The notes beneath the pieces are model-generated. The model ran no database searches. It was given only the letters and a program-made list of their open reading frames with translations, and was not told the origin of the DNA. From contig CAYUZY010000060.1 of NCBI GenBank assembly GCA_964448645.1, positions 1 through 12,399 of the forward strand: 12,399 nucleotides of DNA. The letters run 5' to 3'. Below, piece by piece: positions 1 through 6,143 of the stretch (positions within the stretch are counted from its first letter, which is position 1; every line of letters begins with the position of its first letter). The position numbers and the translations under genes are program-made. Source of the DNA: GCA-2719315 sp964448645 (lineage in GTDB: Bacteria; Bacteroidota; Bacteroidia; Flavobacteriales; Flavobacteriaceae).

Positions 1-43
1 TACTAATTGGATATTGAGGATTCAATTTTAATAGTCTTTTCAT
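1..43 (-). CDS. possible 5' end of a gene leaving the window (unrecognised)
   Basis: On the minus strand an ATG at 43-41 opens a frame that stays open to the window edge and begins MKRLLKLNPQYPIS. It lies about 20 bases beyond the terminator that closes the tRNA block, so it could be the start of the next gene. Fourteen codons are too few to recognise a family or to prove coding, and there is no ribosome-binding site (expected in this group). This is a weak call. Confidence 0.2.
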   Translation of the reverse strand, partial: MKRLLKLNPQYPIS

Positions 44-64
44 TTGTCTAAAATAAATAAAAAC

Positions 65-89
65 AAACCCCTAATATTTATAGGGGTTT
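65..89 (-). terminator. intrinsic terminator after the tRNA pair
   Basis: A perfect 9-bp inverted repeat (AAACCCCTA and TAGGGGTTT) encloses a 7-base loop. Read on the minus strand it is followed by a T-rich tract at 64-45. The plus-strand side is not T-rich, so it works for minus-strand transcription. It lies 13 bases past the 3' end of tRNA-Tyr and probably ends the rpsU-xerC-hpf-tRNA transcript. Confidence 0.7.
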
Positions 90-102
90 ACAGTTATAAT
101 TG

Positions 103-184
103 TGGGGAGAGCAGGATTCGAACCTGCGAAGGTAAAACCAACAGATTTACAGTCTGTCCTCGTTGGCCGCTTGAGTATCTCCCC
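103..184 (-). tRNA. tRNA-Tyr (GUA)
   Basis: On the minus strand a full cloverleaf is visible: acceptor stem GGGGAGA with TCTCCCC and discriminator A at 103, anticodon stem ACAGA/TCTGT around the loop CTGTAAA (anticodon GTA), a long class II variable arm, and a T arm GCAGG-TTCGAAT-CCTGC. The 82-nt length and long variable arm fit bacterial tRNA-Tyr. CCA is not encoded. It lies 28 bases downstream of tRNA-Thr and is probably co-transcribed with it. Confidence 0.96.
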
Positions 185-212
185 TTTAATAAAAACACTC
201 ATTATTTAATTG

Positions 213-286
213 AGCCGATGGAGGGACTCGAACCCACGACCTGCTGATTACAAATCAGCTGCTCTAGCCAGCTGAGCTACATCGGC
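213..286 (-). tRNA. tRNA-Thr (UGU)
   Basis: On the minus strand the acceptor stem is GCCGATG with CATCGGC (discriminator T at 213). There is a D arm with GCTCAGCTGGCTAGAGC, an anticodon stem CTGAT/ATCAG around TTTGTAA (anticodon TGT), and a T arm with GTTCGAGTC. Length is 74 nt and CCA is not encoded. Its 5' end directly abuts the last base of the hpf reading frame as given, so the tRNA must be released from a longer transcript by RNase P. Confidence 0.96.
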
Positions 287-655
287 TTAAAATTTTGACT
301 GCAAATTAAGTGTTAATTTTAGTGGATTCAAAAAAAAAATACTAAAAATATAATTTAAAAAATATTTTATTTTTTTCTTTTTTTTCTTAATAATCCTCTG
401 AGCTGAAACTACAGCAATTTTAATTGCTTTTTCAAATGAAGTAGATCTTTTTTTTACTACTATATTATTTCCTGGAATTCCAATCTTTATTTCAGCATAT
501 TTATTTAATCTATTTGATGTATTTTCAATTTTAGTTGAAACAAAAACATTAATAATCCTTTTATAAAATAAGTTTATTTTATTGATCTTTTTTTTTGCAA
601 AGTTTTTAAGTTTAGTGTCTGCTTTATAATTAATTGATTGGAAAATAATATTCAT
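287..655 (-). CDS. hpf: ribosome hibernation promoting factor (HPF/RaiA family), 3' end probably frameshifted
   Basis: Family role: a small protein that binds the 30S decoding channel in stationary phase, blocks mRNA and tRNA, and helps store inactive ribosomes. Residues 1-90 look like a short HPF: an N-terminal strand (NIIFQSINYKAD), a helix with KKKINKINLFY, the segment VSTKIENTSNRLNKYAEIKI, then GNNIVVKK and a second helix starting SFEKAI. Short flavobacterial HPFs usually end around residue 95-100, after a basic helix. Here residues 90-95 are six lysines encoded by runs of 8 and 7 A's, after which a hydrophobic tail of 27 residues, unlike the family, runs to one base from tRNA-Thr. Losing one base in either A-run gives a TAA right after residue 95. 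I infer the true gene probably ends near position 368. It sits 22 bases after xerC without an obvious promoter of its own. Confidence 0.88.
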   Translation of the reverse strand: MNIIFQSINYKADTKLKNFAKKKINKINLFYKRIINVFVSTKIENTSNRLNKYAEIKIGIPGNNIVVKKRSTSFEKAIKIAVVSAQRIIKKKKKKIKYFLNYIFSIFFLNPLKLTLNLQSKF

Positions 656-677
656 ATATCTAGATTTTTAATTTGTT

Positions 678-1568
678 TTAATTTTTTTCTCTTGGATGTG
701 TTTTAAAATAAATTTCTTTTATTTTACTCATGCTAGTATGAGTATATAATTGAGTTGCAGCTAAACTTGAATGCCCTAATAAATCTTTAATTGAATTTAA
801 GTCCGCTCCTTTATCAAGTAAATGGGTTGCAAAGCTATGACGGAGCATATGAGGGCTTTTTTTTGTTTTAGATGATACTATACTAAAATAATGATTTACC
901 GTTTTGTAAACAAAAGATTCTGTTAACATTTTCCCTTTTTTATTTACAAAAAATGTTGATGAATAATTTTTAATTATTATTTCATTTTTCTTTTTAAGAT
1001 AATTTTTAATTATTTCTAATAATTCATCTAAAATTGGAATTAATCTTTCCTTGTTTCTTTTTCCATGAACTTTTAAAATACCTTCTTCAATTAGAACATT
1101 GTTCTCTTTTAAATTAATCAGCTCTATTCTTCTAATTCCTGTAAAATAGAACATTGCAATTATAGTTTTTTCAAGAATACCTCTATAATCATTTAAAAAA
1201 TGATCCCCTTTAAATAATGACTTAATTTCATCTTCAGAAAAAGGTACATTTAAATTTTTAGGAGTTTTTAAAACCTTATGATTTTGAAGTGGTGAGGATT
1301 TAATGGTACCCGTTTTTAATAAAAATTTATAATATGATCTTAAAACAGAAACTTTTCTGTTGACAGTTCTATTTGAATTTCCATTCTCTATTAATGTTAT
1401 TATCCATGATCTAATTTCATTATAAGACACTTTTTCTATTGAGTCAATACTAAAATTAGTTTTTACAAAATCTTTAAAACTTAATAAATTTGAATTATAT
1501 GCAACTTTAGTATGGTGGGAAGATTTTTTTTCCAGGTATATATAGTCTAAAAATTTAGAGATAGACAT
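678..1568 (-). CDS. xerC: Xer-type tyrosine recombinase (XerC/XerD)
   Basis: Site-specific recombinase of the Xer family, which resolves chromosome dimers at dif next to the division site. It has an N-terminal core-binding (SAM-like) domain of about 90 residues and a C-terminal catalytic domain. Counted from the start chosen here (296 aa), all catalytic residues are visible: Arg146 (TGIRRIEL), Lys170 (HGKRNKER), His240 and Arg243 (SPHMLRHSFATHLL), His266 (LLGHSS) and the nucleophile Tyr275 (ATQLYTHT). An upstream ATG at 1586 would add 6 residues but lies inside a TAnnTTTG box at 1584-1591; starting at 1568 gives the usual beginning, MSISKFLDYIYLEKK. Its position between rpsU and hpf is the ordinary flavobacterial location, so this is a housekeeping Xer and not a mobile-element integrase. 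Whether it is XerC or XerD cannot be settled here. Confidence 0.93.
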   Translation of the reverse strand: MSISKFLDYIYLEKKSSHHTKVAYNSNLLSFKDFVKTNFSIDSIEKVSYNEIRSWIITLIENGNSNRTVNRKVSVLRSYYKFLLKTGTIKSSPLQNHKVLKTPKNLNVPFSEDEIKSLFKGDHFLNDYRGILEKTIIAMFYFTGIRRIELINLKENNVLIEEGILKVHGKRNKERLIPILDELLEIIKNYLKKKNEIIIKNYSSTFFVNKKGKMLTESFVYKTVNHYFSIVSSKTKKSPHMLRHSFATHLLDKGADLNSIKDLLGHSSLAATQLYTHTSMSKIKEIYFKTHPREKN

Positions 1569-1583
1569 AATAAAGTTTGTAAT

Positions 1584-1591
1584 CAAATTTA
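1584..1591 (-). promoter_or_regulatory. possible Bacteroidota -7 box for xerC
   Basis: On the minus strand TAAATTTG matches the Bacteroidota -7 consensus TAnnTTTG. It lies 15 bases ahead of the preferred xerC ATG at 1568, which would leave a 5' leader of about 10 bases. I see no clear -33 TTG at the right distance. In such AT-rich DNA the motif occurs by chance, so support is modest. Confidence 0.3.
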
Positions 1592-1619
1592 CAAACTAAA
1601 AATATAAAAAAAGTATTTA

Positions 1620-1814
1620 TTATTGATTTTGAATATCTAAAAGCTTCTGAACATACTGAGCTTTTTGAACCTTTTGGCGATGCTTAACAGATGGTTTAAT
1701 AAATTCCTTTCTAGACCTGAGTTCTCTCATTGCTCCAGTTTTATCAAACTTTCTTTTAAAACGTTTTAATGCTCTATCAATGTTTTCTCCGTCTTTTATA
1801 GGAATAATTAACAT
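1620..1814 (-). CDS. rpsU: 30S ribosomal protein bS21
   Basis: Small, very basic 64-residue protein beginning MLIIPIKDGENIDRALKRFK, the typical flavobacterial bS21; it binds the 30S platform near the 3' end of 16S rRNA. In Flavobacterium johnsoniae ribosomes, bS21 with bS6 and bS18 hides the anti-Shine-Dalgarno sequence, and a tyrosine at position 54 was implicated in that contact (from memory). Tyr54 is present here (QKAQYVQKLL). The start is fixed by the conserved N-terminus. The sequence just upstream of the ATG is a run of A's followed by TATTT, with no Shine-Dalgarno. The gene is first in a minus-strand unit with xerC, hpf and two tRNAs, about 50 bases ahead of xerC, although xerC may also have its own promoter. 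Confidence 0.97.
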   Translation of the reverse strand: MLIIPIKDGENIDRALKRFKRKFDKTGAMRELRSRKEFIKPSVKHRQKVQKAQYVQKLLDIQNQ

Positions 1815-1837
1815 AAATATTTTTTTTCAAAGTTCGG

Positions 1838-1846
1838 GCAAATATA
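1838..1846 (-). promoter_or_regulatory. probable -7 promoter box for rpsU
   Basis: On the minus strand TATATTTGC contains a perfect TAnnTTTG box 24 bases ahead of the rpsU ATG, implying a leader of about 18 bases. The same nine bases recur ahead of the acyl-CoA dehydrogenase gene (3040-3048) and ahead of the trp leader (6022-6030). No convincing -33 TTG is seen. Confidence 0.5.
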
Positions 1847-1875
1847 AAAAAACTAATTTAATTAAAGATCTTACT

Positions 1876-3030
1876 TTATAAATCTCTTGAAATAACAATT
1901 TTTTGAATTTCACTTGTTCCTTCACCTATAGTACATAATTTTGAATCTCTATAAAACTTTTCTACAGGAAAGTCTTTTATATAACCATAGCCTCCATGAA
2001 TTTGAACAGCTTCATTTGAAACTCTAACACACATTTCTGAAGCAAATAATTTTGCCATCGCTCCTTGAGAAGTAACATTCTTTCCTTGATTTATTAAATC
2101 AGAAGCTTTTTTAGTTAGTAATTTAGCAGCTTCAATTTCAGTTGCCATTTCTGCGAGTTTAAATGATATACCTTGAAAATTAATAATTGGTTTTCCAAAT
2201 TGTTCTCTTTCTTTTGAGTATTTTAAGGCTGCTTCAAAAGCACCTCTTGCTATCCCAAGAGAAAGCGCTGCAATTGATATTCTTCCTCCATCTAAAATTT
2301 TCATAGACTGAATAAATCCACCTCCAATATCTCCTAGTCTATTGCTGTCTGGAACAATGCAATTATCAAAAACCATTTCAGATGTTTCAGAGGCTCTCAT
2401 TCCCAATTTATTTTCAACTTTACCAGAACTAAACCCTTCAGTTCCTTTTTCTATTACAAAAGCTGTCATTTCATGACTTTTTGCTTTGGCTCCATTTCTT
2501 GCTATAATAACAGCAATATCACATGATTTTCCATGAGTAATAAAGTTTTTAGTTCCATTAATTATCCAATTATCACCATTTTTTTTAGCTACTGTATCCA
2601 TGTTTTTAGCATCAGAACCCGTATTTTGCTCTGTCAAACCCCAAGCTCCTAACCATTCACCTGAACACATTTTTGGGAGCCATTTATTTCTTTGATTTTC
2701 ATTTCCAAATAAATAAATATGATTAACGCTTAAAGAATTATGAGCAGCTAAAGACAATCCAATTGATGGATCAACCGAAGAAATAGCTTCTATCATAGCT
2801 ACATATTCATGATATCCCATTCCTGCACCTCCATATTCAACAGGAATTAACATCCCCATAAACCCTAAAGATCCAGCATCATTAAATATTTTTTTAGGAA
2901 AAAATTGTCTTTCATCCCAATCCATAAAATAAGGTTTGATTTCTTGATTAGCAAAATCTATTGCAGAATCATAAACCATCTTCTCGGTTTCAGTCATTTT
3001 TAAATTAGAATCAATTTCTATATCTATCAT
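1876..3030 (-). CDS. acyl-CoA dehydrogenase (short-chain/butyryl type)
   Basis: FAD enzyme that oxidises acyl-CoA to trans-2-enoyl-CoA and passes electrons to electron-transfer flavoprotein; it acts in the cytoplasm in beta-oxidation or branched amino-acid breakdown. At 384 aa it has the normal length. Order of domains: N-terminal helical domain (about 15-125), beta domain with the FAD/substrate motif GLTEQNTGSDA (131-141) and LGMRAS (209-214), then the C-terminal helical domain with REQFG (275-279) and QIHGGYGY (343-350). The catalytic base is probably Glu370 in IGEGTSEIQ, the position used by short- and medium-chain enzymes and butyryl-CoA dehydrogenase. The exact acyl chain cannot be read from sequence. 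The ATG at 3030 follows a promoter-like box closely; the Met at residue 12 is an alternative start. No other fatty-acid genes are adjacent. Confidence 0.95.
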   Translation of the reverse strand: MIDIEIDSNLKMTETEKMVYDSAIDFANQEIKPYFMDWDERQFFPKKIFNDAGSLGFMGMLIPVEYGGAGMGYHEYVAMIEAISSVDPSIGLSLAAHNSLSVNHIYLFGNENQRNKWLPKMCSGEWLGAWGLTEQNTGSDAKNMDTVAKKNGDNWIINGTKNFITHGKSCDIAVIIARNGAKAKSHEMTAFVIEKGTEGFSSGKVENKLGMRASETSEMVFDNCIVPDSNRLGDIGGGFIQSMKILDGGRISIAALSLGIARGAFEAALKYSKEREQFGKPIINFQGISFKLAEMATEIEAAKLLTKKASDLINQGKNVTSQGAMAKLFASEMCVRVSNEAVQIHGGYGYIKDFPVEKFYRDSKLCTIGEGTSEIQKIVISRDL

Positions 3031-3039
3031 AATAATTTC

Positions 3040-3048
3040 GCAAATATA
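3040..3048 (-). promoter_or_regulatory. probable -7 promoter box for the acyl-CoA dehydrogenase
   Basis: On the minus strand TATATTTGC includes a perfect TAnnTTTG box that ends 10 bases before the ATG at 3030. Transcription would then start only a few bases upstream of the start codon, giving a very short leader. A matching -33 TTG is not evident. Confidence 0.5.
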
Positions 3049-3053
3049 ATTCT

Positions 3054-3081
3054 AAAAAATACTTTATAAAAAGTATTTTTT
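3054..3081 (-). terminator. A/T-only hairpin, possible terminator of the symporter gene
   Basis: A perfect 12-bp inverted repeat (AAAAAATACTTT and AAAGTATTTTTT) with the loop ATAA lies 3 bases past the symporter stop codon. Each strand ends in six T's that are part of the stem. It could stop minus-strand transcription between the symporter and the acyl-CoA dehydrogenase promoter box, but with only one G-C pair per arm it would be a weak terminator. Confidence 0.4.
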
Positions 3082-3084
3082 ATT

Positions 3085-4674
3085 CTAATTCTGAGATTTT
3101 ATGCTATCTATTTTTAGTATATAATTGTTTAACTCCTCTTTTACTTTTGGATATAATAATAAAAGGCCTATCATATTGGGAAAAACTAGTGCTAATATCA
3201 TTGCATCTGAAAAAGCCCAAACAGAAGACATATCTCCAGCAGCACCAATAACAATAAAAATTAAAAAAAGAAACTTATATATTAATCCAGAAATTTTACT
3301 TTTTCCAAAAACATACATCCAAGATTGAAGACCATAATATGACCATGAAATCATTGTTGATAAAGCAAATAAAACAACTGCTAAAGTTAAAAATGGTCCT
3401 GAAAAAGAAATATATTCAGAAAATGCTGCGGCAGTAATTCCAGCACCTTCAGAAGGAACACCATTAATCATTACAACTCCACCAACTCCTCCATAATCAA
3501 AAACATTATTATCACCATTAAAAATAATAATAACCAAAGCAGTCATAGTACAAATAACAACTGTGTCAATAAAGGGTTCAAGTAAAGCAACCAGACCTTC
3601 AGATGCTGCATATTTCGTTTTTACTGCTGAATGGGCAATTGATGCCGAGCCAGCCCCAGCTTCATTTGAAAAGGCAGCTCTTCTAAAACCAGTAATTAAA
3701 ACACCTAATAATCCTCCTAGACCTGCTTGAGGATTAAATGCTTGATCTATTATCATACCGAATGCATCATCTATAAAAGAAAAGTTTATTCCAATAATAT
3801 AAAGACAAGCCATAACATAAATTAAAGCCATAAAAGGAACAACCTTTTCAGTTACCAAAGCAATTCTTTTAATTCCTCCTATAATTATAATTCCAACTAT
3901 AACCATCATAATAATTCCAATAATTGTTCATGCACTGCCTCCTGTCATTCCAAAAGAACCAACAAGCTGCATAGCAGCTTGATTTGATTGAGCAGCATTT
4001 CCACCACCAAAAGAAGCTCCTATACATAATAAAGCGAAAATTACAGCTAATATTTTTCCGATTTTTTCAAAACCTCTTTCCTTTAAACCTTTTGTTAAAT
4101 AATACATAGGCCCTCCGTAAACCGTTCCATCTTCTCCAACATCTCTGTATTTTACTCCTAAAGTACATTCAACAAATTTTGTAGACATTCCTAATAAACC
4201 ACAAAGTATCATCCAGAAAGTTGCTCCAGGACCTCCGACAGCAATTGCAAGAGCAACCCCCGCAATATTTCCATTACCTACAGTACCTGAAACTGCTGTT
4301 GCTAAAGCTTGAAAATGACTTACCTCTCCTTCTTCACTATCATTTAATTTTTGAATATTATTTTTTGATTTTTTTTTATCAAAAAAATCATATTTACCTC
4401 TAACAGTATTAATTGCAGTACTAAAGTGTCTAATATTTACAAAACCAAAATAAATAGTAAAAAATAAAGCACCTCCTACCAAAAGAAAAATTATAGTCGG
4501 TATTTCAGTTCCAGGAAAATTATGTAAAATTAAAGCTTCCCACCAATTTGCAATCGGAGTAAATGCTTCATTTATCTTATCATCTAACCCTTTTTCTTTA
4601 GCACTTAAATTAAAACTATTTAATAAAAAAAATATTAGAAAAATAAAATTGATTTTTTTGATCTTGTAGCTCAT
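3085..4674 (-). pseudogene. AGCS-family sodium:alanine/glycine symporter, interrupted by an in-frame TGA
   Basis: Multi-spanning inner-membrane carrier importing small amino acids with Na+ or H+. The N-terminal part (4674-3928, 248 aa) starts with a signal-like hydrophobic segment, then holds VRGKYDFF, GEVSHFQALATAVSGTVGNG and GGPGATFWM. The C-terminal part (from 3927) holds IIGGIKRIALVTEKVVPFM and the AGCS hallmark GFRRAAFSNEAGAGS, ending at TAG 3085. The two parts are in the same reading frame; only the codon TGA at 3930-3928 separates them, in the context GGSA-TGA-TIIGII. Related carriers carry a Trp at about this position, so TGG to TGA is the simplest explanation. With it read as Trp the protein would be 529 residues, a normal length with nothing missing. 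An ATG at 3909 could not by itself yield a working carrier. Whether this is a real nonsense mutation or a sequence error cannot be told here. Confidence 0.9.
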
Positions 4675-4768
4675 TTTAATTATATATTAATAATTGCAAT
4701 ATCAAAAAAAGAAAGTGAAAAAAAAATTATTAAAGACAAAGATTACATTTATTTATTATTAGGCTTAA

Positions 4769-5035
4769 TTAAAGATCAAATACAGAACTCCTTTTTCTAT
4801 ACAACATCCCTCTCAATTTAAATAAAAAACCTACAATCAAATAAAGTATAAAGCCTCCAATTATTGTTGTAAAAGAAGCATAAATAAAGAACAGTCTTAC
4901 ATTTTTAACTTTAATTCCTAAAAAATTGGCTAATGTTAAACAAACAGAAAAACCGTGTCTTTCAAAAAAGAATCTTATTCTTTTCAAAATTTTATATTTT
5001 TTTAATTTCACCTTTCCATTCAACAATCCCTCCAA
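4769..5035 (-). CDS. PspC-domain small membrane protein
   Basis: Resembles the short flavobacterial PspC proteins: a basic, amphipathic N-terminal segment (KILKRIRFFFERHGFSV), a PspC core with NFLGIKVKNVRLFFIYASF, a hydrophobic helix (about residues 52-72, IIGGFILYLIVGFLF) and a conserved-looking C-terminus RKRSSVFDL. PspC proteins sense or respond to membrane stress in other bacteria; the role of this short form is unknown to me. Frame and stop are clear; the start is not. The only ATG (5035) overlaps the end of the rhodanese gene by 44 bases and makes 88 aa; a GTG at 5011 or a TTG at 4987, just past the rhodanese stop, would give a length nearer to what I recall for this group (about 70 aa). 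The overlap suggests joint transcription and perhaps coupled translation with the rhodanese. Confidence 0.82.
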   Translation of the reverse strand: MEGLLNGKVKLKKYKILKRIRFFFERHGFSVCLTLANFLGIKVKNVRLFFIYASFTTIIGGFILYLIVGFLFKLRGMLYRKRSSVFDL

Positions 5036-5300
5036 CTAAATTATATGTAATAAGACCATTTTGATTCATTAAACTACATGCCATTTCACTTCTGACTCCA
5101 GTTCTACAATAAACATAATATGATTTACTTTTATCAAGTTTAGAAATAGATTCCATAAATAAATTTGGTTGATTAATATCTATAAGAATAGATTTTCTAA
5201 TATGACCTAGGTTATACTCTTCTTCTGTTCTAACATCAACTATTAAACTTTCACTATCTTCTTGATTGTTTTTTAGCCAATCATTTTGATTTAAATTCAT
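4992..5300 (-). CDS. single-domain rhodanese (sulfurtransferase-like)
   Basis: A 102-residue protein made of one rhodanese domain. Visible motifs are LIVDVRTEEEYNLGHI (19-34), with the conserved Asp and Arg, and the active-site loop YCRTGVRS with the catalytic Cys65, followed by NLVGGIVEWKGE, the usual C-terminal glycine turn. Such proteins carry sulfur as a cysteine persulfide, from thiosulfate or another donor; the true substrate cannot be told. There is no signal peptide, so it should be cytoplasmic. It is first in a minus-strand pair with the PspC protein and is divergent from the YceI gene. A TAAATTTG box at 5305-5312 sits only 4 bases before the ATG. Confidence 0.9.
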   Translation of the reverse strand: MNLNQNDWLKNNQEDSESLIVDVRTEEEYNLGHIRKSILIDINQPNLFMESISKLDKSKSYYVYCRTGVRSEMACSLMNQNGLITYNLVGGIVEWKGEIKKI

Positions 5301-5304
5301 CTTT

Positions 5305-5312
5305 CAAATTTA
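5305..5312 (-). promoter_or_regulatory. possible -7 box for the rhodanese gene
   Basis: On the minus strand TAAATTTG fits TAnnTTTG and ends 4 bases before the rhodanese ATG, so a transcript from it would be leaderless or nearly so. It could equally be a chance match in AT-rich DNA. Confidence 0.25.
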
Positions 5313-5400
5313 AATGCAAAATATAAACTTTTCAAATTCAATTTTTTAATATTTAAAAAATAATATATTATTGCAATAACAATTTAAAAAAATTACAATA

Positions 5401-5985
5401 ATGAACAAACTCATTTTAGTATCATTTTTATTCTTGATTTCAAATACAACTTATTCTCAAACTATATCTCGTTCCATAAAAATAGATAAAAGTTATGTAA
5501 AATGGTATGGAGATGAAATAACTGGAAAACAACATTATGGATCATTAAAATTTAAAGAAGGAAAAGTTATTTTAACTGGAACTGGAAAAGTTTCAGATAA
5601 AATTATTTCTGGAAATTTTATTGTAGATATGACTAGCCTAAGAGTAGAAGACCTAACTGGAAGAGGAAAAAATAGTTTAGAGGGTCATCTGAAATCAGAT
5701 GATTTTTTTAGTGTTAGTAAATTTAATTATGCTTATCTAAAAATCCTAAAAAGTAATGATCCAGTTAATGGAGTTCAAACAATTAATGGTGATTTAACTA
5801 TAAAAGGCATATCACACCCTGTTATTTTTAAAATGGAATTAAATGGAAAAAAAGCTAAATCTAATTTAGTTTTTGATAGAACAAAATATGATGTAAAATT
5901 TAGATCAGGTAACTTTTTTCAAAACCTTGGAGATAAATTAATTTATGATGACATTAAATTAGAAGTAAGTCTTGAATTTGAATAA
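5401..5985 (+). CDS. secreted YceI-like (lipocalin-fold) protein
   Basis: 194 residues with a clear Sec signal peptide: a short basic start (MNK), a hydrophobic core LILVSFLFLI, and a likely cleavage after TTYS at residue 19, leaving Gln20 first. There is no lipobox cysteine, so it should be free in the periplasm or exported. The mature part looks like the YceI beta-barrel: SYVKWYGDEITGKQHYGSLK, NFIVDMTSLRVEDL, LEGHLKSDDFFSV, INGDLTIKGISHPV, and a closing strand with LIYDDIKLEVSLEFE. YceI proteins bind polyisoprenoids or similar lipids in a hydrophobic cavity; some are stress-induced. The ligand here is unknown. It is the first plus-strand gene after the divergent rhodanese, and no terminator hairpin is obvious in the 50 bases before the trp leader. 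Confidence 0.9.
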   Translation: MNKLILVSFLFLISNTTYSQTISRSIKIDKSYVKWYGDEITGKQHYGSLKFKEGKVILTGTGKVSDKIISGNFIVDMTSLRVEDLTGRGKNSLEGHLKSDDFFSVSKFNYAYLKILKSNDPVNGVQTINGDLTIKGISHPVIFKMELNGKKAKSNLVFDRTKYDVKFRSGNFFQNLGDKLIYDDIKLEVSLEFE

Positions 5986-6021
5986 TAATTTCCTCTAAAT
6001 TTTAAATATTAATTTTTGTGC

Positions 6022-6029
6022 TATATTTG
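6022..6029 (+). promoter_or_regulatory. probable -7 promoter box of the trp operon
   Basis: TATATTTG is a perfect TAnnTTTG box six bases before the leader-peptide ATG at 6036. A start site 5-7 bases downstream would fall on or next to that ATG, so the leader peptide would be translated from a nearly leaderless mRNA. No clear -33 TTG is found at about 19 bases upstream. Confidence 0.55.
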
Positions 6030-6035
6030 CAGACT

Positions 6036-6083
6036 ATGAATCATTTCAGTAACAATATTAATTGGTGGAACAGAATAATTTAA
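6036..6083 (+). CDS. trpL: trp operon leader peptide
   Basis: A 15-codon frame encodes MNHFSNNINWWNRII and ends in TAA. Two adjacent Trp codons (TGG TGG, 6063-6068) are the signature of an attenuator leader: when charged tRNA-Trp is scarce, the ribosome stalls there and changes folding of the RNA downstream. It lies between a promoter-like box and an intrinsic terminator, directly ahead of trpE. The peptide itself is unlikely to have another function. Confidence 0.88.
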   Translation: MNHFSNNINWWNRII

Positions 6084-6143
6084 ATTATTCGTGAACCAAT
6101 TCTTTTATAAAGGGCCTGTCTTCACGACAAGCCTTTTTTTTTT
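6060..6143 (+). promoter_or_regulatory. trp attenuator (pause, antiterminator and terminator helices)
   Basis: Three competing helices can be read. Pause hairpin: AATTGGT (6060-6066, covering the Trp codons) pairs with ACCAATT (6095-6101), enclosing an inner stem GAATAAT/ATTATTC (6073-6079 with 6084-6090). Antiterminator: TCGTGAA (6089-6095) pairs with TTCACGA (6121-6127). Terminator: 6110-6120 pairs with 6126-6136 and is followed by T's. The antiterminator uses bases of both the pause and terminator hairpins, so they exclude each other. A ribosome held at the Trp codons would free 6089-6095 and favour trpE transcription. Pairing was done by eye, without energies. Confidence 0.82.
6110..6143 (+). 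terminator. attenuator terminator
   Basis: An 11-position stem (6110-6120 with 6126-6136), with one C-A mismatch and one G-T wobble, closes the loop TTCAC and runs into ten T's (6134-6143). It ends only 7 bases before the trpE ATG, so it can be assigned to control of trpE and not to the end of the YceI gene. Confidence 0.85.

Noticed and set aside
44..247. 67-codon plus-strand open frame
   Set aside because: It runs antisense through both tRNA genes and encodes typical tRNA-complement artefact sequence (GESRIRTCE, EGLEPTTC).
678..1568. Phage or integron integrase indicating a mobile element
   Set aside because: Length, motifs and the position between rpsU and hpf fit a housekeeping Xer; there are no direct repeats at the tRNAs, no cargo genes and no excision or transposition genes nearby.
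3928..3930. UGA reassigned to Trp (genetic code 4) in this organism
   Set aside because: This is the only in-frame TGA in the window; many Trp codons in all genes are TGG. trpD and trpC end in TGA at ATGA overlaps. That is not absolute proof, because both would meet another stop within a few codons, but a recoded AT-rich genome should show many in-frame TGAs.
3928..3930. Selenocysteine at the symporter TGA
   Set aside because: The family has no selenocysteine, the position fits a Trp in a membrane helix, and no convincing SECIS-like hairpin is apparent just downstream.
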